Shown here: piece after piece, positions 1-9,140 of the stretch
Position numbering within the stretch: position 1 is the first letter of the stretch
Layout of the letters: every line of letters begins with the position of its first letter
Assembly: GCF_017309585.1 (NCBI RefSeq)
Contig: NZ_CP071321.1
Span: forward strand, 3,224,001 to 3,288,000
Length of the DNA: 64,000 nucleotides
Source: Nitrogeniibacter aestuarii
GTDB taxonomy: Bacteria > Pseudomonadota > Gammaproteobacteria > Burkholderiales > Rhodocyclaceae
Reading direction: 5' to 3'
Made by a program: the position numbers and the translations under genes
Notes under the pieces: model-generated
Told to the model about the DNA's origin: nothing
Databases searched by the model: none
The model's input: the letters and a program-made list of their open reading frames with translations, nothing else

Positions 1-1067
1 TCGATCAGCGCGGCATCCAGCCCCATACCAACGACACGTTTCATGCACACCTCCCCCTCACCCCACGTCAACAGGGATTCGCCCGACCAACGTTCAACCG
101 CATCCGGTACTGACGGAAGCGATGGTGTCAGCCAGAGGTGGTTGCGATAAGCGTGCAAGACCACATCGCCCAGGCGCAGGGTCAGTGATCTGTCGGCATG
201 GGTATGGGTCACCTGCCTGAGCACCTCGGTCGTCATTGATTCATCCGGCATTCGGCTCGACATCTTCCGCAGCAGATGGCGCAGCAAGTTCGCCTTCCGT
301 GACGGGCTGAGAGCCAGAAACACGGGCCGCGCTATCGGACGTTCGCCGCACTGTTCAAGATCAATCTGCGCGAGCTCATCGAGCATCTGCGCTGCCTCGG
401 CAAAGTGCGATGCGGCCCGACCGAAGGCCGCATCCATGCCGGGAAAACGCGATCTCAAATGCGGCAAGATCTCCTGGCGAAGGAAATTCCGGCTGTAGCG
501 GGTATCGGTGTTGCTCTCATCCTCGACCCAGCCCAGCCCGGACGCACGCGCCGCCTCTACGAGACAGGCCCGTGGCACGTCCAGGAGCGGTCGCAAGCGC
601 CCCGGCTGACCCGGCACACACACCACCGGAGCCATGGCCGCGGCCCCGGCCACGCCCGCCCCGCGCAACAGCCGGAACAGAACGGTCTCGGTCTGATCGC
701 CTTGATGGTGCGCGGTCACCCACCAGTTCGCTTCGCTGGCCGCCCACGCGCGATGACGAGCGGCTCGGGCCGCCGCCTCGAGGCCCTCCCCGGTGCGACT
801 CAGTGCGACTCGGGTCACGGTGCACGGCACAGCGATCGCCCGGCAGGCGGCCTCGCAATGGGCCGACCAGGCATCCGCGTTGGGACTCAGCCCGTGATGA
901 ACATGATGCGCCAGCAGCTCAAACGAAAAACGCCCGCGCAATTGCGCGAGCGCATGGAGCAGTACCGTGGAATCGACCCCGCCGCTGTAACCCACCAGGA
1001 GCCGGTCGCCGGGCCCGATGCCGGCGCGGGCCAGGACATCGGCCACCGTCTCGATGACGATGGCCAT
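1..1067 (-). CDS. tilS: tRNA(Ile)-lysidine synthase TilS, C-terminus cut by window edge
   Basis: TilS is a cytosolic enzyme that uses ATP and lysine to convert the wobble cytidine of tRNA-Ile (CAU) to lysidine, so that it reads AUA codons. The frame is open from the ATG at 1067 to the left edge, giving 355 codons against about 430 in E. coli, so perhaps 80 residues are missing. The PP-loop SGGVDS lies at residues 28-33, followed by the family HHVHHGLSPNAD and AHHQGDQTETVLFRLLRG stretches and the ESNTDTRYSRNFLR segment. The start lies 4 bases after the accA stop, so the two are probably cotranscribed; accA next to tilS is a common betaproteobacterial arrangement. Assignment is secure from motifs; only the 3' end is unseen. 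Confidence 0.95.
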   Translation of the reverse strand, partial: MAIVIETVADVLARAGIGPGDRLLVGYSGGVDSTVLLHALAQLRGRFSFELLAHHVHHGLSPNADAWSAHCEAACRAIAVPCTVTRVALSRTGEGLEAAARAARHRAWAASEANWWVTAHHQGDQTETVLFRLLRGAGVAGAAAMAPVVCVPGQPGRLRPLLDVPRACLVEAARASGLGWVEDESNTDTRYSRNFLRQEILPHLRSRFPGMDAAFGRAASHFAEAAQMLDELAQIDLEQCGERPIARPVFLALSPSRKANLLRHLLRKMSSRMPDESMTTEVLRQVTHTHADRSLTLRLGDVVLHAYRNHLWLTPSLPSVPDAVERWSGESLLTWGEGEVCMKRVVGMGLDAALI

Positions 1068-1071
1068 GGGC

Positions 1072-2040
1072 TCAGCTGTTTGCCCCGTCCTTGAACTTGC
1101 CATAACTCATGAGCCGCTCGTAGCGCTGCTCGATCAGCTTGGTGGTCGGCATGTCGGAGAGCACGCGCAAGGCATCGGCCAAGGCCTTCTTGAGTGATTG
1201 GGCCATGGCAGCATGGTCGCGATGCGCACCACCGGTCGGCTCGCTGATCACCTTATCCACCAGCCCCAGCGACTTGAGGCGGGCCGCCGTGATGCCCATG
1301 GTTTCGGCGGCCACGCTCGCCTGATCCGCACTCTTCCACAGGATGGAGGCGCAGCCCTCAGGCGAAATCACCGAATAGGTCGAGTACTGAAGCATGAACA
1401 ACTGGTCCGCCACGGCAATGGCCAGCGCACCGCCCGAGCCGCCTTCGCCGATGACCGTCGAAATGATGGGCACCTTAAGCTCGGCCATCACGAACAGGTT
1501 GTGCCCGATCGCTTCGGACTGCCCCCGCTCCTCGGCGCCGATGCCCGGATAGGCACCGGGCGTATCGACAAACGTAAACACCGGCAGGTTGAACTTCTCG
1601 GCCGTGCGCATCAGGCGCATCGCCTTGCGATAGCCCTCAGGCCGTGGCATGCCGAAATTGCGAAGGATCTTTTCCTTGGTGTCCCGCCCCTTCTGGTGGC
1701 CGATCACCACGCACGACTGCCCGTCGAAACGCGCCAGACCGCCCACAATGGCCTTGTCATCGGCAAAGGCCCGGTCGCCGTGCAGTTCCTGGAAATCGGT
1801 GAACATGTGCTTGACGTAGTCAAGCGTGTACGGCCGTTGCGGATGACGCGCCACCTGACTGATCTGCCACGGCGAGAGCTTGCCATACAGGTCTTTGGTC
1901 AGCGTCTGGCTCTTGCCTTCGAGGCGCTTGATCTCTTCCGAGATATCGACAGCCGAATCGTCCTGCGTATAGCGAAGCTGGTCGATCTTGCCTTCAAGTT
2001 CGGCGATGGGCTGTTCAAAATCGAGGAAAGTGATTTTCAT
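1072..2040 (-). CDS. accA: Acetyl-CoA carboxylase carboxyltransferase subunit alpha
   Basis: This is the alpha half of the carboxyltransferase that moves the carboxyl group from carboxybiotin to acetyl-CoA, forming malonyl-CoA for fatty acid synthesis; it works as an alpha2beta2 cytosolic complex with AccD. The protein has 322 residues, the normal length (E. coli 319). It has a charged helical N-terminus at about 30-50, the DTPGAYPGIGAEERGQ stretch at 159-174, and the oxyanion-hole glycine-rich GEGGSGGALAI at 198-208. It is transcribed with tilS, 4 bases downstream, and sits just after the polysaccharide cluster on the same strand with a 77-base gap, so it probably has its own promoter. AccA is essential, so this marks the housekeeping flank of the cluster. 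Confidence 0.97.
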   Translation of the reverse strand: MKITFLDFEQPIAELEGKIDQLRYTQDDSAVDISEEIKRLEGKSQTLTKDLYGKLSPWQISQVARHPQRPYTLDYVKHMFTDFQELHGDRAFADDKAIVGGLARFDGQSCVVIGHQKGRDTKEKILRNFGMPRPEGYRKAMRLMRTAEKFNLPVFTFVDTPGAYPGIGAEERGQSEAIGHNLFVMAELKVPIISTVIGEGGSGGALAIAVADQLFMLQYSTYSVISPEGCASILWKSADQASVAAETMGITAARLKSLGLVDKVISEPTGGAHRDHAAMAQSLKKALADALRVLSDMPTTKLIEQRYERLMSYGKFKDGANS

Positions 2041-2117
2041 CGAATCCGTATTCCGTCTGAAAAATGGCCTGTATTGTAACGCTTCATCTGTTAGTCAACC
2101 GAACAAAGATGGCCCGG

Positions 2118-3284
2118 TTACAGCACCTGCCGATTCAACCCCCTGACCTTAGACTCGTGACGAATCCGCTCGATCTGCAGCGCAACGACTTTCTGCTCGT
2201 CGTAAATGCTGAGTGCTCGCTCACGCCCGGCGAGTCCCAGCCCACGCCCCCATTGGGGGTCGGCAGCGAGGCGGCCAATTGCTGCCGCCAGATCAGTGGT
2301 CGATTTCAATGGCACGAGCAATCCGGTCTCTTCATGAACGACCTCCTCTCTTGAGCCACGAATACGGGTCGCAACGACCGGCTTGGCCATCATCATCGCC
2401 TCAATGATGGTACGGGGCATACCCTCCCGCCAGGATGGCAGGCAGAACACATCCATGGCACCGACCAGGTCAGGGATATCATTGCGCAGGCCGGGCGCCA
2501 CAAGGCGCAAGCCCAGCACGCGCTTGGCATCGGCAAACTCCTCGTCGATACCGGCAGCGTGATCACTTGCCAGGCGCTCACCGATAAGCAAAACGTAGAG
2601 GTCCGGATATTCTGGCGCAAGCACGGTCGCAGCCTTCAGGAATTCGGCGACGCCTTTCTCGCGCACCAGTCGGCCAACGAGACCGACAACGTAGGCTTCC
2701 GAAGGGATGCCAAGCTCAGCGCGCACACTCAGCGCGTCTCGCACCCGTGCAGGATCGAATGCCGATACGTTTACTCCGTTACCAATTGCGACAGTGCGGT
2801 CAGCCGGACTTATACCTTCAACCACGGCATCGTCCGCGTCCTCATTACTCTGACAGAAGAGAAGGTCCGTAAAGCGGCCGCCGAAGCGTTCGAGCCCAAC
2901 AAATACCCTGCGCTTCCACGGCGGCATTTCATCGTGAAAGTAGAAACCATGGGCTGTGTTGACCACGAGCGGAACGCCCGCAATGCGGGCGGCGAGACGA
3001 CCGATCAGCGCCGCGACCGGCGTATGCGTGTGGACGACGTCGAATCTCTCGCGCTTGAAATAGCGCGCTAGCGCCCATACCGACCGCAAAGCCAACCATG
3101 GATTCATGCTTCTGGCGATCGGTACCGTATGGACACGATAGCCATCGGCCCGCATGCCCTGCACGTAATGTCCATCAGAACACACGGACGTGACTTCCCA
3201 ACCTGCTTCCACCATCCCGTCGACCAACGGCAACAAGAATTTCTTCAGGAAGAAATCAACATTACACAACTGGCAGACTTTCAC
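2118..3284 (-). CDS. GT4-family (GT-B fold) glycosyltransferase
   Basis: A retaining glycosyltransferase of 388 residues, probably adding a sugar to a lipid-linked repeat unit at the cytoplasmic face. An N-terminal Rossmann half holds VVNTAHGFYFHDE. The C-terminal half holds LVGRLVREKGVAEFL and the nucleotide-sugar motif SWREGMPRTIIEAMM with its E-x7-E pair, followed by PVVATRIRGSREEV. I prefer the GTG at 3284 because it overlaps the stop of the amidotransferase gene as GTGA and has GGGAG eight bases upstream; an upstream GTG at 3302 lacks a ribosome site. It is the last gene of the polysaccharide cluster. Donor and acceptor cannot be told from sequence. Confidence 0.9.
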   Translation of the reverse strand: MKVCQLCNVDFFLKKFLLPLVDGMVEAGWEVTSVCSDGHYVQGMRADGYRVHTVPIARSMNPWLALRSVWALARYFKRERFDVVHTHTPVAALIGRLAARIAGVPLVVNTAHGFYFHDEMPPWKRRVFVGLERFGGRFTDLLFCQSNEDADDAVVEGISPADRTVAIGNGVNVSAFDPARVRDALSVRAELGIPSEAYVVGLVGRLVREKGVAEFLKAATVLAPEYPDLYVLLIGERLASDHAAGIDEEFADAKRVLGLRLVAPGLRNDIPDLVGAMDVFCLPSWREGMPRTIIEAMMMAKPVVATRIRGSREEVVHEETGLLVPLKSTTDLAAAIGRLAADPQWGRGLGLAGRERALSIYDEQKVVALQIERIRHESKVRGLNRQVL

Positions 3285-5221
3285 GTCCAACGCTCCCGCC
3301 ACGCCTGAAACATCAAGATGTTCCAGAGCCAGTGCTGGCAGTTTTGGCGCCCCGACAGATGGTTAGCCCATGCCTTTCGGATCAGCTCTGGTTCGAGCCA
3401 GCCATCCTCGCGCATCCGTCGCTCGTCGAGAAGATGCTCAGCCCACTCTCTGAGCGGGCCTCGTAGCCAGGCATCAATCGGCACACCAAAGCCCTGCTTG
3501 GGTCGCTCAATCAGATGCCGGGGGACACGCTTGTAGAGCACCTGCCGGAGCAACCACTTGCCCTGCCCGTCGCGAATTTTGAAACGATGCGGCAGTGCTC
3601 CAGCAAATTCAACAACCCGGTGATCAAGCATGGGTATGCGAGTCTCCAGACTGACCGACATGGCGGCCCGGTCGACCTTGGTCAGAATGTCATCCGGCAG
3701 GTAGGAGAGCAGGTCTTCGATCATCATCTGCTGAGCAAACGAAGCCTCTGGGCATCGATCATCGAAATCCTTCCTCTGCGCCAACGCGAACAACGGTCGT
3801 GACGCAGGAGCAGCGCGTACGACCTTGTCTGCAGCGAGGTTTTGGGCGGTCAGCCGCTGGTAGAGTTCTTGAGGACTACCGGCATCGAGAAGACCGGCCA
3901 GCTTGTGGATGCGGTCCCCCATCATGGGCTGCATAAATCGCTGTGGAAGCGCACGCCCAAGAGCATCCCATGAGGCGGGCGAGATCGAGCTTAGGACACG
4001 GCGTAACAATGCCCGGACGGAGGTTGGGAGCGGAGCCATTCGCCTCCATATGCCGGGAGCAAAGAGATACCGGTTGTAGCCGCCAAATAGCTCATCGCCG
4101 CCATCGCCCGAGAGACATACCGTGACGTGCTGTCGAGCCATCAAGCACACCAGGGCCGTTGCCAACTGCGACGAATCTCCGAAAGGCTCATCGTAGATTT
4201 CGCTCAACCGTGGAATGACTTCCATCGCCTGACCGGCAGAAAGTATGAGTTCCGTGTGGTCGGTACCGAGGTGCTTGGCCACGGGTCTTGCGTATCTCGC
4301 CTCATCGTACGCTTCGTTGTCGAAACCGATCGTGTAGGTCTTGACCGGCTGTTGAGACACCTCCTGCATCAGCGCCACCACAGTCGACGAATCAACACCA
4401 CCGGATAGGAATGCGCCGAGCGGCACATCCGCAATCATTTGACCAGATATCGACTCCTTGAGCCGGGACTCGAGCTCACCGACCGCCGCACCGTCATCGA
4501 GCAGCATTTTCTCGTTGCCCCAGTGATCCACCGCCCGCCAGTATGGGCGTGGCTTCCTAGCGGGCGACAGTTCAGCCACATCACCAATACGCAAAAAGTG
4601 TCCCGGCGGTAACTTGAATACGTTTTGCCAGATCGTTAGTGGCGTGGGCACGTACCCGAAACGAACAAGACGTTCGAGCGCAAATCGGTCTATTTCACCC
4701 CGCCAGCCAGGAAACTGGGCGAGCGCCTTGAGTTCCGACCCGAAGAACAGTGCCCCATCAGTGAAACCGTAATACAGCGGCTTCTCGCCAAGACGATCTC
4801 TCGCTAGCAAGAGCGAGCCCAGGTCGCGGTCCCATACGGCAATTGCAAACATGCCCGCCAGTCTTGGCAGCGTCGCTTCGACGCCCCAATGCGAGAACGC
4901 TGCGAGCAAGCTTTCAGTATCCGAATGGCCCCGCCATTCTTGCGCAGGGAGATCCTCGCGTAGCGCGAGATGATTGTAGATCTCCCCGTTGAAGGCGACG
5001 ACCAGGCGTCCATCGCTCGAACACATCGGCTGGGCGCCCGCAGGCGACAGATCCACCACTGATAACCGCCGATGCCCCATGCCGAAACCCCGATGCGTTT
5101 CAACCCAAACGCCGCGTTCATCGGGGCCTCGATGCGTCAAAGCATCGGCCATTCTACCGGCAATGGCCTGCAGATCGAGGCCTGAAACGGTCCGGTGCCA
5201 GAATCCAGCAATGCCACACAT
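3281..5221 (-). CDS. asnB: Asparagine synthase (glutamine-hydrolysing)-type amidotransferase
   Basis: A 646-residue class II amidotransferase. Cys2 in the MCGIAG start is the glutaminase nucleophile after Met removal, RGPDERG follows at about 31-37, and VAFNGEIYNHLALR lies around 75-88. The synthase domain has the PP-loop SGGVDS at 273-278 and SGDGGDELFGGYNRY further on. Family members make asparagine from aspartate, glutamine and ATP. Copies inside polysaccharide clusters (the Exosortase A/PEP-CTERM and O-antigen types) are thought to amidate a sugar carboxylate or an amino acid decoration instead. Here it lies between two glycosyltransferase genes, overlapping the downstream one by 4 bases, which favours the glycan role. 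The free-asparagine role cannot be excluded. Confidence 0.9.
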   Translation of the reverse strand: MCGIAGFWHRTVSGLDLQAIAGRMADALTHRGPDERGVWVETHRGFGMGHRRLSVVDLSPAGAQPMCSSDGRLVVAFNGEIYNHLALREDLPAQEWRGHSDTESLLAAFSHWGVEATLPRLAGMFAIAVWDRDLGSLLLARDRLGEKPLYYGFTDGALFFGSELKALAQFPGWRGEIDRFALERLVRFGYVPTPLTIWQNVFKLPPGHFLRIGDVAELSPARKPRPYWRAVDHWGNEKMLLDDGAAVGELESRLKESISGQMIADVPLGAFLSGGVDSSTVVALMQEVSQQPVKTYTIGFDNEAYDEARYARPVAKHLGTDHTELILSAGQAMEVIPRLSEIYDEPFGDSSQLATALVCLMARQHVTVCLSGDGGDELFGGYNRYLFAPGIWRRMAPLPTSVRALLRRVLSSISPASWDALGRALPQRFMQPMMGDRIHKLAGLLDAGSPQELYQRLTAQNLAADKVVRAAPASRPLFALAQRKDFDDRCPEASFAQQMMIEDLLSYLPDDILTKVDRAAMSVSLETRIPMLDHRVVEFAGALPHRFKIRDGQGKWLLRQVLYKRVPRHLIERPKQGFGVPIDAWLRGPLREWAEHLLDERRMREDGWLEPELIRKAWANHLSGRQNCQHWLWNILMFQAWRERWT

Positions 5222-5224
5222 GCC

Positions 5225-6091
5225 TCAGCCTCCGGCGGCCCTAGCGGTGACACGCTTGGAGTGAGACCGATCGCGCAACCAGCGAAACATGGCGCCAAAC
5301 ATGGCCTCGGGCAGTACCCGATGCGCCGCCAGCCATAGGAAGTACAAGCGCAGCGGATAGGTGGACGGCCGTCCGCGCCACAACCTCCACTGGCTGAAGA
5401 TTGACGGCCAACGATACAAGCCCGGATGACGATCCTGAATCTCGCGCCACAGCGCACCGTGGAGTCTGTTTGACTGGGAAATCAGCATGCCTGAACTAGC
5501 CACGCGGTAATGAAATAGCGGACGTGGAACAACGGTGCCGAAATATCCGCGGGCACCGAGACGGATGTTGAATTCCCAATCCTCGTAGCCGCGACGCATC
5601 GAAGCGTCGTAGCCGCCGACTTCCTGCCAAACGGACTTGGGAATGAGCAGGCAATACGGCATCTGGTTCAGGAACAGCTGTTCGAAGAAATTGTACGACT
5701 TGCGTAGCACACCACTCGCCTCGCCTTCCATTTGCATGTGCGCGTAAGCGAAAGCGCAATCCTGCTGGGTCTGAAGCGCCCTCATGAGCGACTCGATAGC
5801 GTCGGGCTCAATCCAGTCATCGGCGTCCAGTGGTAGAACAAAGTGCCCGTTCGCGGCCTCAAAACCTCGATTCCTCGCCGCCGGCAAGCCACTGTTCTCC
5901 TGTCGAATCAGGCGGACACCCTGCAATCGCGACAGCACTTCGACCGTTTGCGGATCAGACGATCCGTCGTCGATGACGACCACTTCGACCTCTTCCCAAC
6001 TCTGGCCACGCACCGACGCCACCGTCTGCTCGATCGTCGCGCCGCTGTTGTAGCAAGGGATCACGACGGAAACAAGCGTTCGCTGAGTCAT
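5225..6091 (-). CDS. GT2-family (GT-A fold) glycosyltransferase
   Basis: An inverting glycosyltransferase of 288 residues using a nucleotide-activated sugar. It opens with VSVVIPCYNSGATIEQTVAS, followed by VVVIDDGSSDP and the metal-binding DADDW in LPLDADDWIEPDA, the hallmark order of GT2. A RGYEDWEFNIRLGARGY stretch carries the ED pair expected to include the catalytic base. I chose the ATG at 6091 because it overlaps the upstream methyltransferase stop as ATGA; an upstream start at 6124 would add 11 residues inside that gene. No membrane segment is evident. Sugar specificity is unknown. Confidence 0.9.
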   Translation of the reverse strand: MTQRTLVSVVIPCYNSGATIEQTVASVRGQSWEEVEVVVIDDGSSDPQTVEVLSRLQGVRLIRQENSGLPAARNRGFEAANGHFVLPLDADDWIEPDAIESLMRALQTQQDCAFAYAHMQMEGEASGVLRKSYNFFEQLFLNQMPYCLLIPKSVWQEVGGYDASMRRGYEDWEFNIRLGARGYFGTVVPRPLFHYRVASSGMLISQSNRLHGALWREIQDRHPGLYRWPSIFSQWRLWRGRPSTYPLRLYFLWLAAHRVLPEAMFGAMFRWLRDRSHSKRVTARAAGG

Positions 6092-6879
6092 CTCGCAATA
6101 ACCTGTGGCGAGGCCAATGAACATTCAGCCCAGATTTCACCCCATAGGGTTGCCATGTGATCGATCACAAGACCTGCCTGTTCGGCCTCTGCCTGGAACT
6201 CTGCGAGCGTATGCTCAATCTTGTGGTCATCATCCGAGCGGAAATCAACGCCCAGTTCCCTACGCAGCGCCATTTGCCAATCCCTCTCGAACAGCGGAAC
6301 ACGGATCAGGTAGCGCGCGGCATGGGTGGACGTCTGAAGCGCGACCAAAAGGCCAACCCGGTCATGGATGTGTTCGAGCACATTGCTGAGGACAACAACG
6401 TCCCATGGCCCCTCCGGCACGGATTTGGTGGCATCCCCTTCATGGAAGCGCAGATTCTCGGGGTTCTCAGAAGAGCGTGCTTGAGTGAGGCGCGGAACAT
6501 CCTGGTCGACGCCGACAACGACACTGTTCGAATGAGCCCGCGCGATACTGCGCGCCACAGCACCATAACCGCAACCGATATCCAGAACCCGCTCGCCATC
6601 CGTGATCCGATTGACAAAGAAATCGTGGTACCGGGTCAGTCGATGTTTCGGATGCTCGGCTTTGCCGTACGCCATCGCACGCTCATTGATCGTCAGATCG
6701 AGTTTATCCTTGATCTCCAGTAACCGTCTGAGCCCTTCGGCCGGATCACGCTGCCTCGATTCGAGCACGAACATCCCAAAAAAGACTTTCTTTCGCACCA
6801 ATGCCGGAACGACTCTCCATAGCGTCGAAAACAACCCCGCCAAACCTAGGGCAAAGCGCTTGGTCGCCCCACGAATCAT
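6088..6879 (-). CDS. Class I SAM-dependent methyltransferase, polysaccharide cluster
   Basis: A 263-residue protein with a basic, partly hydrophobic N-terminus (about 1-50) and a Rossmann methyltransferase core: motif I VLDIGCGYGAVARSIAR, an acidic ribose-binding end in VVGVDQD, and motif IV in WDVVVLSNVLEHIHD. It probably methylates a sugar hydroxyl of the glycan or blocks chain growth, both known for O-antigen methyltransferases. It overlaps the GT2 gene downstream by 4 bases (ATGA) and the GT4 gene upstream by 4 bases, so it is translationally coupled in the cluster. The target atom is not predictable. Confidence 0.85.
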   Translation of the reverse strand: MIRGATKRFALGLAGLFSTLWRVVPALVRKKVFFGMFVLESRQRDPAEGLRRLLEIKDKLDLTINERAMAYGKAEHPKHRLTRYHDFFVNRITDGERVLDIGCGYGAVARSIARAHSNSVVVGVDQDVPRLTQARSSENPENLRFHEGDATKSVPEGPWDVVVLSNVLEHIHDRVGLLVALQTSTHAARYLIRVPLFERDWQMALRRELGVDFRSDDDHKIEHTLAEFQAEAEQAGLVIDHMATLWGEIWAECSLASPQVIAR

Positions 6880-7982
6880 GATCTCTCCTTGACTAAACGA
6901 TTGAAGACGACTGAATGGCGCTCAATCCAGTGCTCGATGTCGAAGCGGGCAACCGCCCTTTTCCGTGCGTGATCCGACATGACCGGCTGGCGTTCGGCCA
7001 CCTGCAACATGGCATCTGCAAGCGCGGAGGACTCAGGCTCATGGTGTCTTTCGAAGTCTTCTTCAACCCAGACCCCGACGCCAGCATCCGGCCCGACGAG
7101 TTCCGGCACACCGCCCGAATGGGAGTAGACGATTGGGAGCCCGCTCGACATCGCTTCGAGTACGGTGTTTGGGCAAGGATCATTATGCTTGGTCATCAAG
7201 TAGGCGTCGGCCGATTGGTAGATCCCCGGTGCCTGCTCCTGTGTGTAGGCTCCGGTGAAACTCAAATTCTCTCCAATGCCGGCCTTTTCAGCCCGACGAC
7301 ACGCGTGACTGACAACTTCTGGATCAACCCACCCGGCAACCACCAGCTTCGCTTCGAGTCCTGCCCGCGTCACCTCGGCCAATGCGTCGACGCAGCCGTC
7401 GATACGGTAGGCCAGATGTCGGCCGATCTTGCCTGTCAGCAGAAATACGAAAGGGCCTTCGTGCTCATCGCCCCGACTGCGCGGCGTAAATCGGCCCGTG
7501 TCGATAGCATTGAACAGAATCTCGCCTTCCCCGTCGCGATCGCCCAGAAAGCGGTCAGCGCAGCGGCGACAGAACTCGCTCTGCCAGAAAATGTAATCCG
7601 CAGCGTGGTAGGAATCCGCCATCTTGCGATTTTCTCGCGCCCAGTCACCCTCGAACCAGCCCGGATAGAACACACCATTCTGGTTATGCACCATCGGAAT
7701 CCCTCGGTGTTTGAGAACAGAGAGCGCGAATGGGGGCAGATAAGGCGCGTTACTCAGCAGATAGACCAGTGAGTAGCCCTGACGGTATTCCGGGAAAAAC
7801 TCCTGCAGCCGCTTGACCTTGACCAATGGCCCGCCGACATCACCGCTACGGGCACCTCCATAAAAGACCCTAACGTCCTGCGGAGTCGGCCAGAGCGTAT
7901 CCGACACGGTCTTGAGGCCGAGCGCGGTCCGGTAACCTGTTCGCGCCAAAGATTTGAGAAGTGGGTCATGTTGCCGAGTCAC
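6876..7982 (-). CDS. GT4-family glycosyltransferase
   Basis: A 368-residue GT-B glycosyltransferase. Recognisable parts are VHNQNGVFYPGWF in the acceptor half, ILFNAIDTGRFTP in the linker, LTGKIGRHLAYRIDGCVDAL starting the donor half, and the C-terminal CPNTVLEAMSSGLPIVYSHSGGVPELV with a shortened E-x-E region typical of GT4. The start is a GTG at 7982 that overlaps the upstream glycosyltransferase stop as GTGA; the ATG 13 bases downstream lies in another frame. The protein belongs to the same translationally coupled block as its neighbours. Sugar and linkage unknown. Confidence 0.85.
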   Translation of the reverse strand: MTRQHDPLLKSLARTGYRTALGLKTVSDTLWPTPQDVRVFYGGARSGDVGGPLVKVKRLQEFFPEYRQGYSLVYLLSNAPYLPPFALSVLKHRGIPMVHNQNGVFYPGWFEGDWARENRKMADSYHAADYIFWQSEFCRRCADRFLGDRDGEGEILFNAIDTGRFTPRSRGDEHEGPFVFLLTGKIGRHLAYRIDGCVDALAEVTRAGLEAKLVVAGWVDPEVVSHACRRAEKAGIGENLSFTGAYTQEQAPGIYQSADAYLMTKHNDPCPNTVLEAMSSGLPIVYSHSGGVPELVGPDAGVGVWVEEDFERHHEPESSALADAMLQVAERQPVMSDHARKRAVARFDIEHWIERHSVVFNRLVKERS

Positions 7983-9100
7983 GCGCGCAAACCCATGTCC
8001 CTGAGCAAAGGTTCGTACACTTCCGAGAAATGCGCATCCCCCACCACCGACCAGTCATAGGCCGCGACTCGGTCACGCGCGACCGCCTTCAATTGGACTC
8101 GTTTCGCGACATCCGACAACAGGCTCGCTGCGGCGGCATGCGTTGCATCGATGTCTCCGACATCGGTGAGGCAGCCGGTCACGCCATCGTCAATCACATC
8201 AGGCGCCATGCCGACCCGTGATGAGACGACGGGCACACCCGAGGCCGCGCATTCTAGGAGCGACTTAGGCCCGCCCTCTTCGCGGCTGGTCATCAGATAC
8301 AGGTCGAGCGCATGGTAAGCGTGAGGAACGTCGAAGTAATTCTCGAGGTAGTGGTGGGAATAAGGGATTCCCCGGGAGTCCAGCCCCTGTTTGACATAGC
8401 CGCGCGCCGGTCCGGTAAGCACGACGAAAACCGGGAAATCGCGGTTGAGCCTTTCGACAGTCTCTACGAAAAGGTCTGGGCCCTTGATCAACTTGGGCTC
8501 CATCCCATCACCCCAGCCGACACCGTCTTTCTGAAACGATCCGATCGCAACCATACCGTCAGGCACGCCGAAACGGCGCCGCGCCTCCATGCGTTCTGCA
8601 TCCGTCGGAAGTCGAAAGCGGGTTGTGTCGACGCCGATCGGAATCAATGCCAACTGCTGAGCAGGCACACCCCACGAAAGCAATCGCTCATGGACTGATC
8701 TGTTTGCGACGATAACCCGATCAATGCGGTCTAGGTGCTTGAGAAAACAGTCAACATGCCGCGCCATCTCCGGGCCGTCTTCGGGCTTGCCATGGAAGTA
8801 GCTGATGACCACCTTGTTCGATGTTGACTGGTACGGATGCCACACTTGCCACAGGAACTGACTGCCGAAGTGCGCCACTGCCCCCGTCACCCGTTCAGGA
8901 CTTGCGCAGATTCCAGCCACCCCAGGACTGCGCAGGTTGATTCGCTCGCAAATCTGTATGCCATCCCAGCGAATGGACCAGTTCTGGCGCTCCACGATGA
9001 ATGAAACCGGCCTGTTTGCCACACGCCTGATTCCAATCGAGGCCAGCCCCCGCCAAGGCGCAGCCACGACCGCGCGAGCCAGATCTTTCGCTGCTACCAA
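7979..9100 (-). CDS. GT4-like glycosyltransferase, probable TTG start
   Basis: A GT-B type glycosyltransferase. The N-terminal half has FIVERQNWSIRWDGIQICERI and VISYFHGKPEDGPEM; the C-terminal half has LIKGPDLFVETVERL, VLTGPARGYVK and SREEGGPKSLLECAASGVPVVSSRVGMAPDVI, matching the GT4 donor site. The open frame extends to 9232, but that would overlap the upstream methyltransferase gene by 92 bases. A TTG at 9100 preceded by GGGGAG at eight bases removes the overlap and leaves 40 bases between the genes, so I use it (373 residues). The downstream end overlaps the next glycosyltransferase by 4 bases. Specificity unknown. Confidence 0.8.
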   Translation of the reverse strand: MVAAKDLARAVVAAPWRGLASIGIRRVANRPVSFIVERQNWSIRWDGIQICERINLRSPGVAGICASPERVTGAVAHFGSQFLWQVWHPYQSTSNKVVISYFHGKPEDGPEMARHVDCFLKHLDRIDRVIVANRSVHERLLSWGVPAQQLALIPIGVDTTRFRLPTDAERMEARRRFGVPDGMVAIGSFQKDGVGWGDGMEPKLIKGPDLFVETVERLNRDFPVFVVLTGPARGYVKQGLDSRGIPYSHHYLENYFDVPHAYHALDLYLMTSREEGGPKSLLECAASGVPVVSSRVGMAPDVIDDGVTGCLTDVGDIDATHAAAASLLSDVAKRVQLKAVARDRVAAYDWSVVGDAHFSEVYEPLLRDMGLRA

Positions 9101-9140
9101 GTTGCAGGCTCCCCGGTAGGATTCAAAAGGAAAGTCGGCA